Part shown: positions 13,046-24,606 of the stretch, piece by piece | How positions within the stretch are numbered: the first letter of the stretch is position 1 | Layout: every line of letters begins with the position of its first letter | Assembly: GCA_021234535.1 (NCBI GenBank) | Contig: CM037843.1 | Span: 26,071,911 to 26,135,910 of the forward strand | DNA length: 64,000 nt | DNA from: Stichopus chloronotus | Lineage: Eukaryota > Echinodermata > Holothuroidea > Aspidochirotida > Stichopodidae | Direction: 5' to 3' | Program-made: the position numbers and the translations under genes | The notes under the pieces: model-generated | The model's input: only the letters and a program-made list of their open reading frames with translations | Databases searched by the model: none | Told to the model about the DNA's origin: nothing

Positions 13046-13956
13046 AACATCTTCACTCTCTCCTCAGCTTGCTATAAAAGTGATATATGTCTAGTCTGGC
13101 TGACCAATTGACAGTTGCATCGATGTCACATAACAACAAACAAACTCACCCTCGACGAGGCAAACGAACGGTACGGTACACGCTGCTACACTAGTCGTGT
13201 ATAGATCTAATGACACGGGTACCACAGGTGAGGACGTGCATGTGTTAAACATTGTAGGCTTGTCCCCAAGGAGAGCACTTCACTGTGTCACTGTGATGTC
13301 ATGTGGAAGGGGTCTATACCATGAAAACTTTACTCAGAGAAAGGGATCAATTCTCAATTTAAGATCCCACCATAAATATGGGTTTTATGAAAATTGGTCA
13401 ACTGCATGTTGCCACTGCTTGAGCATATCTATCTGAACATTTTTCTTTATACTTTTGGTTGTCCAACTGACATTTATGATTAATCTACAACACATGATTC
13501 ATTGGTTATAAATCTTATTACTGTTTACATAAATCAAAAGTTACTTGGTTGCTTACATGTTACCACCGATTAAGATGCACCAAGAGGTGTTTAGTGTTTC
13601 CTCTAGAAAAATTTCTATCGAGTCAAAATACTGAAGGATGAGCAAAACTGACTCACTAAGAATTTCTGTGGCATAGAACAGAGTACTGTGCCCATAAAAA
13701 TCAGTGCACCAAATTGTAAGGTCAGTGTGTCAAAATTGTGTTACAGTGGCTTAGCAGAAACACTGATGTCAATGTAACTTTTTAAATGATTAACTTTTAC
13801 AAGCAACACCTGAGTTTAAGAAAAAATAATACTAAGAATATCTCAAAAAAATGTACCAAGGTGTTTACTTCTGTTGTTATTATGTTAAACTAGCAGTGAT
13901 GAAGCTTACAGAATGTCGCACTTTGTGACATTAATCATTAAATCCTAGCTTTCTCC
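13046..13956. other. Sequence immediately 3' of the GALNT stop codon
   Basis: Probably 3' UTR on the minus strand, at least in part. No repeat or coding exon recognised. Confidence 0.45.
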
Positions 13957-14106
13957 TCAGCTGGTGAGAAGCCTGAAATTCCAAGACTGCGATGACAATT
14001 TGCTGCTACAGGGATTGATGACAATACCTCCATTGTGATTTGGATTGTCAAGACAAAGACTGCTCAGGACGTGTTGGAAGCCATTGTTCCCCCACTTTGT
14101 CCACCT
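13957..14106 (-). CDS. galnt14-like: GALNT last exon: lectin gamma lobe and stop
   Basis: A 150-nt coding part of the last exon with acceptor gtttcctccaccag, ending in TGA at 13957-13959. It reads RWTKWGNNGFQHVLSSLCLD then NPNHNGGIVINPC and ends QSWNFRLLTS. This gamma lobe keeps the complete C-L-D...G-G...N-P-C...Q-x-W signature, so it is the likeliest GalNAc-binding site of the domain. The protein ends where family members end. A partial copy of this exon lies 273 bp upstream (14326-14379). Confidence 0.96.
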   Translation of the reverse strand, partial: RWTKWGNNGFQHVLSSLCLDNPNHNGGIVINPCSSKLSSQSWNFRLLTS

Positions 14107-14605
14107 CTGGTGGAGGAAACAAAAACAAAGGTGAAGTTTGCAGACATAAAAATAAAATAATTTACAAATACAAACTCTTACTGACACAAAAGTATTAAGA
14201 TATGCATGCCCTGTTTTACTTTGTTTTAAAAATATATGTTTGTATTTCTTAATCTTTGTTGTTTACTGTTGAGAACTGTTTTGAAAGCAAAAAAAAAAAA
14301 AATTGGTTGAACTAAAACACGCTCATCAAAGACTGCTCAGGACGTGTTGGAAGCCATTATTCCCCCAGTTTGTCCCCCTCTGGCAGAGAAAACAAAAACA
14401 AATTTGAAGTTTCCAGCCGTAGAAATAAAATAATTCACAAATACAAACTTTCACTGACACAAAAGCATTAAGATATGGATGCCCTGTTTTATTTTAGTTT
14501 TTAAAGGATTTTTGTATTTCTTAATCTTTGTTGTTTTCTGTTGAGAACTGTTTGAGAGTAAAAAAAAAAAAATTGGTTGAACTAAAAGTGCTCATCAAAT
14601 GCAAA
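14056..14605. repeat. ~273-bp direct tandem duplication at the GALNT last exon
   Basis: Two similar units lie head to tail, with the joint near 14330. Both contain the 5' part of the last exon, its acceptor and upstream intron, marked by gactgctcaggacgtgttgg at 14051-14345, ctgacacaaaag and aattggttgaactaaaa. The distance between the two acceptors is 273 bp. The copies differ by scattered substitutions and small indels, so the event is not recent. Confidence 0.88.
14326..14379 (-). pseudogene. Duplicated partial last exon of the GALNT gene, truncated by a stop
   Basis: This is a copy of the 5' part of the last exon, placed upstream of it in gene order. It keeps a plausible acceptor (gttttctctgccag) and phase 0, and reads RGTNWGNNGFQHVLSSL then TGA. 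The Trp and Lys of the genuine R-W-T-K are changed to Gly and Asn. Homology breaks at the duplication joint just before the C-L-D motif. If spliced in as a terminal exon it would replace the gamma lobe with 17 residues; otherwise it is a decoy acceptor. No transcript evidence is available. Confidence 0.75.
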
Positions 14606-14606
14606 A

Positions 14607-15034
14607 CCTTCCTTCTTGATTGGTATGGATTTCACTACTATTTGTGTCTTGTCTACCACGGGCCTTGGCAGTTATTGTGGTCTTGCTGACATATGACATA
14701 TTCAGTACTAATTGTTTATTACTTATATCTTTAATTTTAAATTTCATGTACGGTTTCATAATTCTATGCTCATGTTGTACAATTTCTACTTAGCTGTTCT
14801 TCAATGTGTGAACCTTTTCTAACCAAACTTACAAATTATGTTGCATTTACTTAAATATGTCAGTCAATTTCATTCATACGAATAGTTAAGTATAGTATGC
14901 CATCCACCACTATCAATGACTGAAGCAGTATTACCAGTGCTTTAGTCGAGTCCAGGCAGTCCGAAGCCGGCCACGAACAGAGGCTTGTACCATTACTTAT
15001 ATGGTGGCTTCGAGGCCGTTTCCGGCCGGAGAAG
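14607..15034. other. Last GALNT intron, unique part
   Basis: Intron sequence between the exon duplication and the minisatellite. I see no exon or known element. The short CpG-containing stretch near 14940-15030 has no recognisable motif. Confidence 0.6.
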
Positions 15035-15425
15035 TCCACAGTGATAGAAGTGACAACGCAATTAACTGCAATATAGAGTATGGGCCATAGTGACAGAAGT
15101 GACAATGCATTATCTGCATAATACAGTAGAGGCCATAGTGACAGAAGTGACAATGCATTAACTGCATTATAGAGTATGGGCCATAGTGACAGAAGTGACA
15201 ATGCATTATCTGCATTATAGAGTATTGGGCCATAGTGACAGAAGTGACAATGCATTAACTGCATTATAGAGTAGGGGCCATAGTGACAGAAGTGACAATG
15301 CATTATCTGCATTATAGAGTATTGGGCCATAGTGACAGAAGTGACAATGCATTATCTGCAAAATAGAGTAGGGGCCATAGTGACAGGAGTGACAATGCAT
15401 TATCTGTATTGTATTAGTTCACGGT
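15035..15425. repeat. Minisatellite, period 48-49 bp, about 8 units
   Basis: The marker gccatagtgacagaagtgac recurs at 15084, 15132, 15180, 15229, 15277, 15326 and 15374 (steps of 48, 48, 49, 48, 49, 48), with degenerate units at both ends. Copies are near-identical in the middle. Minus-strand reading frames through it give repeated MHCHFCHYG-like peptides; these are by-products of the repeat, not a gene. It lies in the last GALNT intron. Confidence 0.95.
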
Positions 15426-15519
15426 GACAGGTGTGACAAATCTGAAGAAAGTGCAAAGTGATGCTTGTTGAAAATTAAAGGAATTTTTTAAAACCACTGA
15501 GTCAGTCTGGTTAAATCCT

Positions 15520-16470
15520 GTCCTGATTGGCTTGATTAAGAAGGATGATGACAGTAATTACTTAAATCAAATCATCATTTTGTAAAACACACGATCGAAC
15601 TTTCCTTGAACTCGATCGTAAAGAAACCAAAGGAAATGGTTATCAATTTTAGAAGAGCCAGGAACGGACCTTGCGAAGTTATAATCAGAGATGATGTGTT
15701 AGAACGGCTTTCATCACGTAAATACCTAGGTGTAGAAATGGATGATAAACTAGCATGGCATGAACAATTGAACAAATTGATCATCTGGTGAAGAGAGGGA
15801 ATCCCAGATGACTTTGTCTCCGTAGATTAAGCAAGTTTGATGTTGATAGCTACATTCCTGCTCTTTTATACAACTCAATGTTTGGCGGCATCTGGAGACA
15901 TTGTGTTATACATTTGGGAAGGAACGTAATTGCTGAAGATATGGAGCATCTTGAGTCTATTGTTAAATGTGCAAGTTGTATATTTGGTAGGGTTCAATCA
16001 TCGGCTGAATTTATCAAAACTGAATTTGCAAAAAACTTGATAGCATTCTCACTGACCAACATCACCCAATTTCTAAAGATCTAAATGGTGTGATAATTCC
16101 TCATGGTGGGGGGATGAGAATTCCAAAAGCAGTTACAAATCATCACTAATCCACTTTTGTTCTTCACAGCATCAAATTTTTTAATAAACACTTTAACCTT
16201 TTTTTCACTGGCTCTCATTTTGTATTAATTGCATCTTCTTTGTCAATCATCACATTCTTGCCTTGTTACTTTATGCAATATTCCCTCTGTAATTAATATC
16301 TTTACATCTCTTTGTCAAAATTTCATTCTTCTACTTCTTGATCTTCTTACATGTCTACCTTATCTTTTGTTTTTATGTTTTCATGTTTCTTATTGCTGTA
16401 TTTTATGGGAGTGTGAAATTTCTTTACCTCAAATCTTTGTAAACTACACACAATACCCTCATTGTGACAA
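15520..16470 (+). mobile_element. Decayed non-LTR retrotransposon (LINE) 3' fragment
   Basis: The plus strand carries the C-terminal part of a LINE reverse transcriptase in several frames. At 15606-15791 it reads KKPKEMVINFRRARNG ... RKYLGVEMDDKLAW, the family's 'KTKEMVIDFRR ... FKFLGV ... L.W' signature. At 15820-15910, in a shifted frame, it reads LCLRRLSKFDVDSYIPALLY then NSMFGGIWRH. This is followed by AEDMEHLESIVKCASCIFGR and a tail (about 16020-16190) resembling the end of such ORFs. Frameshifts and stops show it is dead. The type looks like Jockey/CR1/Rex-like elements. It is inserted in the last GALNT intron, on the opposite strand. Confidence 0.85.
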
Positions 16471-16691
16471 ATCAAAATTGGATCATTTCACTGTAGCACA
16501 GTTCCTTTCCAAGCAATTTACACAACAGCCTCCCTGCCCTGTTTTACATTTGCCACTTTCAACAACTGTCTGACTCTTTCTACATTCAATTGACAGTGAC
16601 ATCAAACTGATGCTACATTATCAATGGGTGGTGTTCCTAGGATGTGTCCCATTCAGAACAGGTATCGTGACGAAGTTTCCTTCAAACTTAC

Positions 16692-16811
16692 CTGTTTGAC
16701 ATCCTTTTGGTAACATTCAGTCAGGTAGACCGGAGTACCGGGGATGCTGCTGCTGGCAGACAGGCACATCGCCTGCTGTTGTAGTTTCTCTGCTCTCGGG
16801 AAAGTCCAGGT
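16692..16811 (-). CDS. galnt14-like: GALNT exon: lectin beta lobe
   Basis: A 120-nt exon (40 codons, phase 0 to 0) with acceptor catgcttcatgcag and donor GTAAGT. It reads TWTFPRAEKLQQQAMCLSAS then SSIPGTPVYLTECYQKDVKQ. C-L-S...L-T-E-C is the second (beta) repeat; again the motif Asp is replaced (Ser). The final Gln joins to R-W of the next exon and makes the Q-x-W of this lobe. G-T-P-V-Y-L resembles the GALNT14/16 beta lobe. Confidence 0.94.
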
Positions 16812-18312
16812 CTGCATGAAGCATGAAAGACTCAAGATTAGTCTCATAACTTTACTCCTGAAAGACACTGAGTTTCACAGAGAATGGCTACTGTGGTGTC
16901 CACTACTTAGCCAAAAATTTATCTGTACCAAACGGAGCCATCCGATGGACAGACGAGTCCTACCCCTCAATTTGCATTCGGAGGGGGGTTTACATGCAGC
17001 AGCACCTTGTTGTGTACATGTGCACCCCACAAATTACGATGGACAGCTGGATGATCCAGATAAAATTGACAACGATATGACTGCATGAGTAATGCAGCGA
17101 GGCTTACAGAAACACTGGATGAGATTTTGGTTCAGTTTCTTGTGACGTCTTTGAGATGTTTAAGACTCCGTTTGTGGTGTGCTCTTATCATCTGCAAGAC
17201 TCTTTCGTTACATGATGAGATCCAATGCAGTGAAAGCAAAAGGTGCTACCAATACATTTTGTTCTCAAAGTTGTACTTCAGTTATGATATCTTTTATCAC
17301 ACACAGGGAATCAAATCACTGTAACAACTTTCACATAAATGGACATATTTATCAGAAGTTTCTTTTACAACCATTCCAGCAAATTACATCTTTTCAGACA
17401 AGTCTTCACCTATTTTATTTATATCATTTGTGATAAAAATTTCTGCTGGAGGAAACAAACTGATACTATGCAGCTGTGAACAGCAAAGCTGTTACTCATC
17501 TCTATATATCTTTTTTTGACAGACAGATTATGATACATTTTGTGAGGAGGAATCCAACTTTGTTGGTGGGTCAATTGTGCTTCTAAGTTTGAAATGTAAC
17601 TTTAAATAAACTGTATGATTATATTTCATTCCTGACTGAATGATTTGGGCAAGGTGAAGCACCTGAAAATACCTCACATTGCACATGGAAAATTTCCAAA
17701 ATCCCTTTTCAGAGGAACAATTAGCTTTAGCTTGAGAACCCAGTGCTTCTCTATTCAGAAAGATCTGTTCCAAGAACTATAACTTGGCATCTTTGCCTTC
17801 AATCCTTATTATGACCTTCTTCACTCACCATCTGTTGACTTTTACACACAGAACTCAAATTACCATGACTACATAATTCTATATCAAGAAATTTATTAAA
17901 ATCAACCACGCAACCGAACCAGTCTAGCTCAGTCTCAACTAAGAAGCACTGGCATACACTCTTGGAATTCTCCTAGTCAGGAGGTCAATTCCTCCAAAAG
18001 TACTTCATTTTCCTCTTAAGCAACAGTTCTAAAAAAATTCTGTGTAATTTGGTATTTGTGCATGTGTCAGTCTCTTCTTTTCATTGTTTTCTTTGTTTCT
18101 TCTTAATTTCTTTTACTCATTAAGAAAGCAACCAGATTTGAAAAGTTTCTGATTCCTCCATTTCTACCAGATTTTCTTTCATAGGTGTACTGTTTCATTT
18201 TGCTCACCGGCATTAAAACTTCGATCATCGTGCACTGTGCCACTGTAAATTCTAAAATTGATCAATAAACATGAGACTGTTGAATGCATGTGGATCATGG
18301 GAATACAATTAC
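16812..18312. other. GALNT intron (about 1.5 kb)
   Basis: No exon, repeat array or mobile element recognised. Short reading frames on both strands lack homology and splice context. Confidence 0.6.
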
Positions 18313-18448
18313 CTGGACCTTCTCTGAATTGGAGCACGGAGACAAAGTCGGTTCCCAGGCTACCAGGGTGGCCGGACTGACAGGTGATCCAAGACAGAAT
18401 CCATCCTGTTCAAGGTGTCCATATTGCAGTGCCACAGTTTTGGGGAGT
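18313..18448 (-). CDS. galnt14-like: GALNT exon: linker and lectin alpha lobe
   Basis: A 136-nt exon with acceptor cgctaatctgtcgttgcag and donor GTAATT. One base completes Lys; then LPKTVALQYGHLEQDGFCLG and SPVSPATLVAWEPTLSPC, ending SNSEKVQ in phase 0. The F-C-L-G...L-S-P-C pair is the first (alpha) repeat of the R-type lectin domain. The usual Asp of the C-L-D sugar-binding motif is Gly here, so this lobe may not bind GalNAc. The introns on both sides are long (about 6.1 and 1.5 kb). Confidence 0.93.
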
Positions 18449-19712
18449 CTGCAACGACAGATTAGCGAATTTTTAATAAATTGACAGGAAAGTGTCAAAC
18501 TTTCCTCACCACAAGTTCAATATCGGCTGCACTAAATGGCAAAAAAATCTAGATGATAGATACAAAGTAACATGAGAGTTCAAGTAACACTCTCTCCGCA
18601 TTAATTTGTACGTTATCACCACTGAAAATTATGCCACATCAAGAAATGTCCAATTTGATTAAGCTCATAAAAGGTTTAACTTTCTGTACTGGGTACAAGC
18701 ATGTCAAATAGTGACCTTTGATTTCCACGGTGATTACTACTTTAGTTTTACTTTGAGCATTCTGGTAGCACCTAATGTCCTCCTGTATGATACTGGTATT
18801 CATCTCATGTGTTTCCAAGACATATGAATTATAGAACCAGTTTGCAAGTGTTTGGAGGCCAACTTTAATACCCAACAAAGTGGATAAAGACTGTTTTCCA
18901 AACAAGCATGACAGGTTGAAAATCATGTACATAGTGCAATAGATATAGATTAAGGAGCCACATGTTGATGGCTTTCAGCAGACAGCGAGAGTGCCAGAAG
19001 CTGAAATCTTCATAGTACATATACCGTAATGTGATCAACATTCACAACATGCTCCATGTTCATATTTAAGCAAACTGAGAGAAATGGTAACATGAAAAAG
19101 TCATCTGTGGCTGCAAAGGAAATATTCCTCAGGTGTAAAGGTTGTATTCCTCAGGTGTAAAGGTTAAGCTTTCAAAGGGAACAAAGGATCAACTCTACAT
19201 TAACAAAAGTTTACGACCACTTCCGGCCTCCCCCACAGCTCCAATTCCATTGAAACATATGTACCCACACCTGAATCACCAAAATGTCCTCTTTGCATTT
19301 ACCTGTTTGTCAAGGCTAAGTTGTCAGGAACAGGGTTCACCACATGTTGACCTTCTGTATGTAACCATCCACCATTTGCGTTAATGTTATCTTAAGCTTA
19401 TCATGACAAAACTCTGTAAATACACAGTTTACCAAAGAAAATTGCTTCTCCATCCAACAGAAAAACACACCCTGCTTTTTTCGATCCCACCACCCGAAAA
19501 GAAGTGCATTCATGTTATTTAATGTCTGGCTGTCAATGCACTTTTGATCCATACCTAGCAACTGGCACCTATTAAACACAACTAAATTGAGGGCATTATG
19601 ACTTCCTCCACACAACGGACATCATTCTTTGTATCCTAGTGACTATATAGATGAAGACCAGGAGAGTGACAATCTGACTGTTGACTGTACAAAGTTATTA
19701 TTATCACACCAT

Positions 19713-19713
<1 letters not shown>

Positions 19714-19798
<85 letters not shown>
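19714..19798. repeat. (TA)n microsatellite
   Basis: An almost pure run of about 40 TA dinucleotides. Reading frames across it give Tyr-Ile repeats on both strands and are not genes. Confidence 0.99.
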
Positions 19799-19803
<5 letters not shown>

Positions 19804-21219
19804 CCCTGTTGATACTACTGTACATCATGTTATTTAGGCATTGAGAGGTAGCCTTGTCTCAACCATACGAGTGTGCTGGAAGACTGGAGATTGTACACAA
19901 ATTATATGCTTGGTGACTATCAACAATTTCAGATCGAATTTCCATTCCTTTTCACAGGGTCATTTCAGATGGGAAAACATTCGCTCTTTTGCTCTTGGAC
20001 AACAAACCCATCTTGGTCTGACCCCCCGGAAATGAAGCCTGTACCTTGTGCTTCATTGCTTCAAATGCCACCACCTTTAACCTTCTGGCGACATTGTCAC
20101 AATGGTGACAAGATACTGCCAGTATCAACATTTGCTTGCTGTCTTAAATTAACCTGCTAATGACAGTTTATGCATTCTTGAATATCATTCACTAGTAAAC
20201 AGGAAATTAATTACATTTGGATGTAATATGTTAAGCCTGTTGATATGCTAAGCTTTAAAGTCATGTTCTCTGTGTAAAAAATAACATATACACATTCACC
20301 TTAACCTGAACAGTGCAGGTCATTTAACTTAAACTATAAATGAATGATAAACTAATAGGGAAGGGATTCAAGCTTTTAAAGAATTGGCATTTCTATATTT
20401 TTTTTTTTTTGTGTCTCTTACTATAATTTGTCTACATATCTACCCCCTGGAGAAATTCTGCTTCATAACAGGGACACAAAGTTGTTCATATGCTAACTGA
20501 CTACTGGAATGGAATGTTTCCATGTTAACAGAGAGGTCACAAAATAGCTACTTTTTAAAAATCGACCAGCTGTTATGTAAAGATGGTGCTTGTTACTTAC
20601 ATTTCACTTTCAATAACAACTGAAGGAACACAAAATGAAATGGCCGCTTACAGAAACGCATACTTTTAAATACCAGATACGTGAGCCTTTAATCAGGATA
20701 TTTAAGAGCTGAAATGACAATGACCGCATCTGAAGTACTCAGGATACAACAATTACAAGAATCATGCACAATTTACACAATTTCTACATAGAAACCAACT
20801 TGATTTTCATGAAACTTATATTCCCATCAGCACTTAATTTGAAGACAATGAGTTGGTTCTGCATGAGGTCGGGAAAATATTGGTTTTCTTTGTCAGACCT
20901 GGCCGCAAATGGCAGTTTTTTTTTTTTTTTTTATTGGTAAAGTTCAAGTTCAGTTGTACCTGTACCACTGCCTCCCATCCTTTTTAGATCAAAAGAAGTC
21001 ATAGGTGTATAGTCTTGGAAATACCAAAATAAGCATGGTAGGTTACCATTGGACTTCAGTCTTCATTCAGTTCATTACTCAATAGCTCACTCATAAATCA
21101 CATGAATCAATATTATGTCATATTAATATTTAACAGTAAGTATATTCTACTACCTAAAAGTATTCACTGTCAAAATTTCACTTTTCAAAAGTATTCATTT
21201 TCATTTAAAATGTTGACTG

Positions 21220-21425
21220 TTTCACTACAGGTGCATGCAACAAGCTATGTACCTGGGCGTTTCCCAAAATAAATTTTATATATCGGGTGTATGCTGCAAG
21301 CTCGTGTACCCAGGCATTTCCGGTAATAAAATTAAATAGGGTTCTGCATGGCTTTAAAACAGTGTTCAACTACCCCAAACAGTGTTCAACTACCCCAGTG
21401 ATCATCAACTACCCCAACGATCACC
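21220..21425. repeat. Short direct repeats (constitutive ~60-bp and ~21-bp units)
   Basis: Two diverged units sharing 'tgcaacaagct...gtacctgggcgtttcc' and 'tgcaagctcgtgtacccaggcatttcc' lie about 60 bp apart. They are followed by two exact copies of aaacagtgttcaactacccc and two weaker copies ending 'caactacccca'. Confidence 0.7.
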
Positions 21426-21966
21426 AGAGTCTGATGTAATATCAGATAGCCTGGTGTCTACTGACACATTATTGCTCCAATAGCTAATACTTATTATTGC
21501 TCTGGTTATCTCAGCCCTATATGTAGCATACAAGGAGGAGATTTTGTACTTGGTTGAGCAAGTCCAAAAACTGACACTTAAATGGTAGCCCACCTTACAC
21601 CCCTAGTAGTATTCAACCAAAACTTGGTGGGTCAGTAGTCCTTATGTGGGGCACCCCATGGTGTACAGATGACATGCATCGGGATTACCCACTGGGGTTA
21701 GGGGGGTTAGGAGGGGTGTTCAAGTGTGTGTGCATGCCCTTGTTTTTGGGTGGGATCGAGGACCGAAACGATAGATTTTAGGTCCTCTGTAGAAAATTCA
21801 ATAGATTTCTGCGGTTCTCTCAAGGTAAACAATAGACACTCTATTGTTAAGGTTAGGGTTGAGGAAGAAAAAACAAAAGAAAGTACAACTGTGGTCCTCG
21901 GAATGAATGGAAACCAAAGCTGCATGTGTGTGTGTGTGCAAAAGAAAGTGTGTCACAATCTCCTCC

Positions 21967-22675
21967 TACAGTAGATGCCTCCTACAGTAGATAGTAAGTT
22001 GGATGAACCTCAAAACTAGTGGGTAGGTGCCCAGGTAATATATGCAGTGTTTCGCCAGACTGATGATGTCATAGGTCAAAGGTCACACTTCACAAAGAAC
22101 CCAAAACACATTTTTAGAATTATTTCTATGTGCGAATATCTTAAAATGATAAAACTACCACATATGGATAGTAGACAATTCAAGACTTCTTTTTAAATAT
22201 CGAAGACATCAAGAGGTCAAAGGTCACATGATTAAATTTCAAATCGACAAAAATGTTTACAAAAATGTGTCATGATCTCCTCCTAGGCAGTAAGTTGGAT
22301 GAAGTTCAAACTTAGTGAGTAGGTGTCTGGGTATGTACTATAGTGTCTACCTAACTGATGACATCGTAGGTCAAGGGTCACAGGTCATGAAAACCAAAAA
22401 CACATTTTCAGCATTATCTCAATGTGAAAATATCCTAGAATGATAAAACTACCATACATGGAAAGTAGACAATACAACAAAAATTTTTTCTAAAAATATT
22501 GATGACATCACAAGGTCAAAGGTCACATCAGCAAAATGCTCTGAAAGAGTGTGAACAATCACCTCCTAGACGGTACGTCGGATGAATTTGAAACTTGGTT
22601 GGTGGGTGCCTGGGTATGAGATATAGTGTATGCTCGACAGAAGTCATAGGTCAAGGGAAAAGGTCACAATTACTA
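21967..22675. repeat. Tandem ~290-bp AGGTCA-rich repeat, 2.4 units
   Basis: The marker 'gtaagttggatgaa' (gtacgtcggatgaa in the last unit) recurs near 21994, 22290 and 22573. Each unit carries AGGTCA hexamers, including three perfect direct repeats spaced by one base (aggtcaaaggtca) at 22073, 22214 and 22513. The units are diverged but easy to align by eye. The same style of repeat occurs at 7.5-7.9 kb and 63.4-63.8 kb. Confidence 0.88.
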
Positions 22676-24522
22676 TAACGCATAATACAGGGCTAGGTGT
22701 GGGTAGTCATAGTGTCAGCATCACTTTTCCATATTTGCTTTTCCATAAATGCTACACGGTATATTACGGATTATGTCTTTGTAGTAATGTCAATTCCCCT
22801 GTATTGATAATACCTTCACTGAGTATATGTTCACAGCGTACACATATACAGACCTACTGCACAATTCAGCGAGAACTGGAGATGTTTACGCACAGTGAAG
22901 AAAATATTGAACCACGGATAACACCCTTTTCAGGGCACTCAGAGGATCCAGCAGTAGCGGGGCTGCTGATATGAAGAATACTTTGACGCGCACACGTTCT
23001 CTGGGAATGCTTTTGACTAACGTTCCATTTCTAGGCACATGTGTCAGCGAATGCATACGTTTGTGCTGTTCGACGAATGTTTGTGCTGTTACGCCATGCA
23101 CGTGTACACATGCATAAAACCTGACGGGTAAGTAACTTGACAATTCAGCACTCATATCCATTAACGAGGATCTGAATCGCTGATGAAATAATATGCAGCT
23201 TAGTGCACTTCTGAAGCACATGAAATGATTAAGGAGAATCGAATTACCAAGCCAAAATGATAGGAAGTGATGAGATTCGCATCTCTGTGTATTGCCTACT
23301 TGTTATTGTTGTTATGTCCAATAGCTGGTAACTTTCCATAATCATCAACTTGCCAGTGGTAAATTGTTCAATGAAAAAAGATCCTCAAACTAACCTGCAA
23401 GTGCTTTGATGCGCTAGAGCATATCATCTCCTTGGGTCATAAATTTGCAAGAAACTTGAAAATTTTTTAGTTTTATTGGTAAATATGTGGTATTTCTAAA
23501 TAAGCTACCCACAGAGAGGAATACTTTTACAACAGTGGTCCAACTATGTTTTTGCCAATGACAGCACAAGTTTTAATCTACAGAAACTTTTGTTTGAATC
23601 TAAGCCCATATAAAAGCACCTTTTTGAGCGACTGTTTCAGAAATCTACCGACCTAAGATTCCGAGCGAGCTACGGTGTTCATGCAGGAGGGGATCTGTTT
23701 AGCAATACAGGACTTCCCATTTCCTACAACTGCTAATAAAGCAGTACAACAGAGAAACAATCTGAGACATCTATTATCACAATCAATACCAATTTGATGA
23801 GGTCAATGACTTCCAATGCCATCCGCTTCGAAGCGATACTCCAACGAGCAGTCTAGGGCCTGGTAGAGCATGTGGCGACTGTAAAATACTGACAGGAAAG
23901 TCAAACCATAACACAGTGACATGAACCAATAGCTCCAAGATTTAAACTTGGTGAATTCGCAATGTAGGTATGAAGGTCAAGTAGAAACATAGCAGTTATC
24001 AATAGTGCAATTGGTGTATGGATAACAACATAAACATATGTTTGACAAAACAAATCCCACGGTCCTCCTCATTGGCTAGGCCAACATTAAAAAGTGGGAC
24101 AGATACTGACACAAAACTGAGCACGGATCAACTCTATGAACTTTAAAAGTGTAAGATACATGGCAGGTTATGGAAAGATATGCCTGATGCATGACTTGGA
24201 ATGGCTTTGAGGTCGTTTGAGGCACATCTCTAGAGGAAATACACTTCTAGTAAAAATGAATTTACTACACCTGTGTGCATTATATCCCAATATGGGCAAA
24301 AGACTAGCTTTGTCATCGACTGTTAAGTTGGCAAATAAACCACACCGCATTTCATCGCCACATTAAGATTCTAAGAAGTTGTTTAGAAATGGAAGTGATG
24401 CATCAAGGAATTACAAGTCCAAGAAATAGTAACATTCAGTTGGCACTGCCACTGGTGTATAGTATTGCCTTTCACTACCATTAAACAACTACACATTTAA
24501 GTACCTGTACATGCATACTCAC

Positions 24523-24606
24523 TTTAGTTCTGGGTATATATTCTCCAAGTACCACTTGAACGATTTGCACCTGAGTCTTTCTCTCAACTCTAGTCTCTCT
24601 GATATA
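24523..24606 (-). CDS. galnt14-like: GALNT exon [12 protein letters not shown]
   Basis: An 84-nt exon with acceptor tttcttttgtcaccag and donor GTGAGT. One base completes Asp; then [20 protein letters not shown] and ENIYPEL, ending AA. It covers the C-terminal helix of the catalytic domain and the start of the linker to the lectin domain. [10 protein letters not shown] is conserved among GALNTs. Confidence 0.97.

Larger units (their letters stand above)
18449..24522. other. GALNT intron (about 6.1 kb)
   Basis: Contains a 22-bp direct duplication (19119-19165), a TA microsatellite, short direct repeats at 21220-21420 and a three-unit AGGTCA repeat, listed separately. A small perfect direct repeat (acagaaaactgtttggttc) lies just outside the exon on the other side (24668-24709). 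The rest shows nothing I recognise. Confidence 0.6.

Noticed and set aside
14860..15400. Minus-strand frames of 61-156 codons with repeated MHCHFCHYG peptides
   Set aside because: They are the 48-bp minisatellite read in frame. The repetition is explained at DNA level, and they lack splice or start context.
16744..17088. 114-codon plus-strand frame overlapping the lectin beta-lobe exon
   Set aside because: It is the antisense shadow of the real minus-strand exon plus intron sequence.
19629..19844. Frames with long Tyr-Ile repeats on both strands
   Set aside because: Translation of the TA microsatellite.
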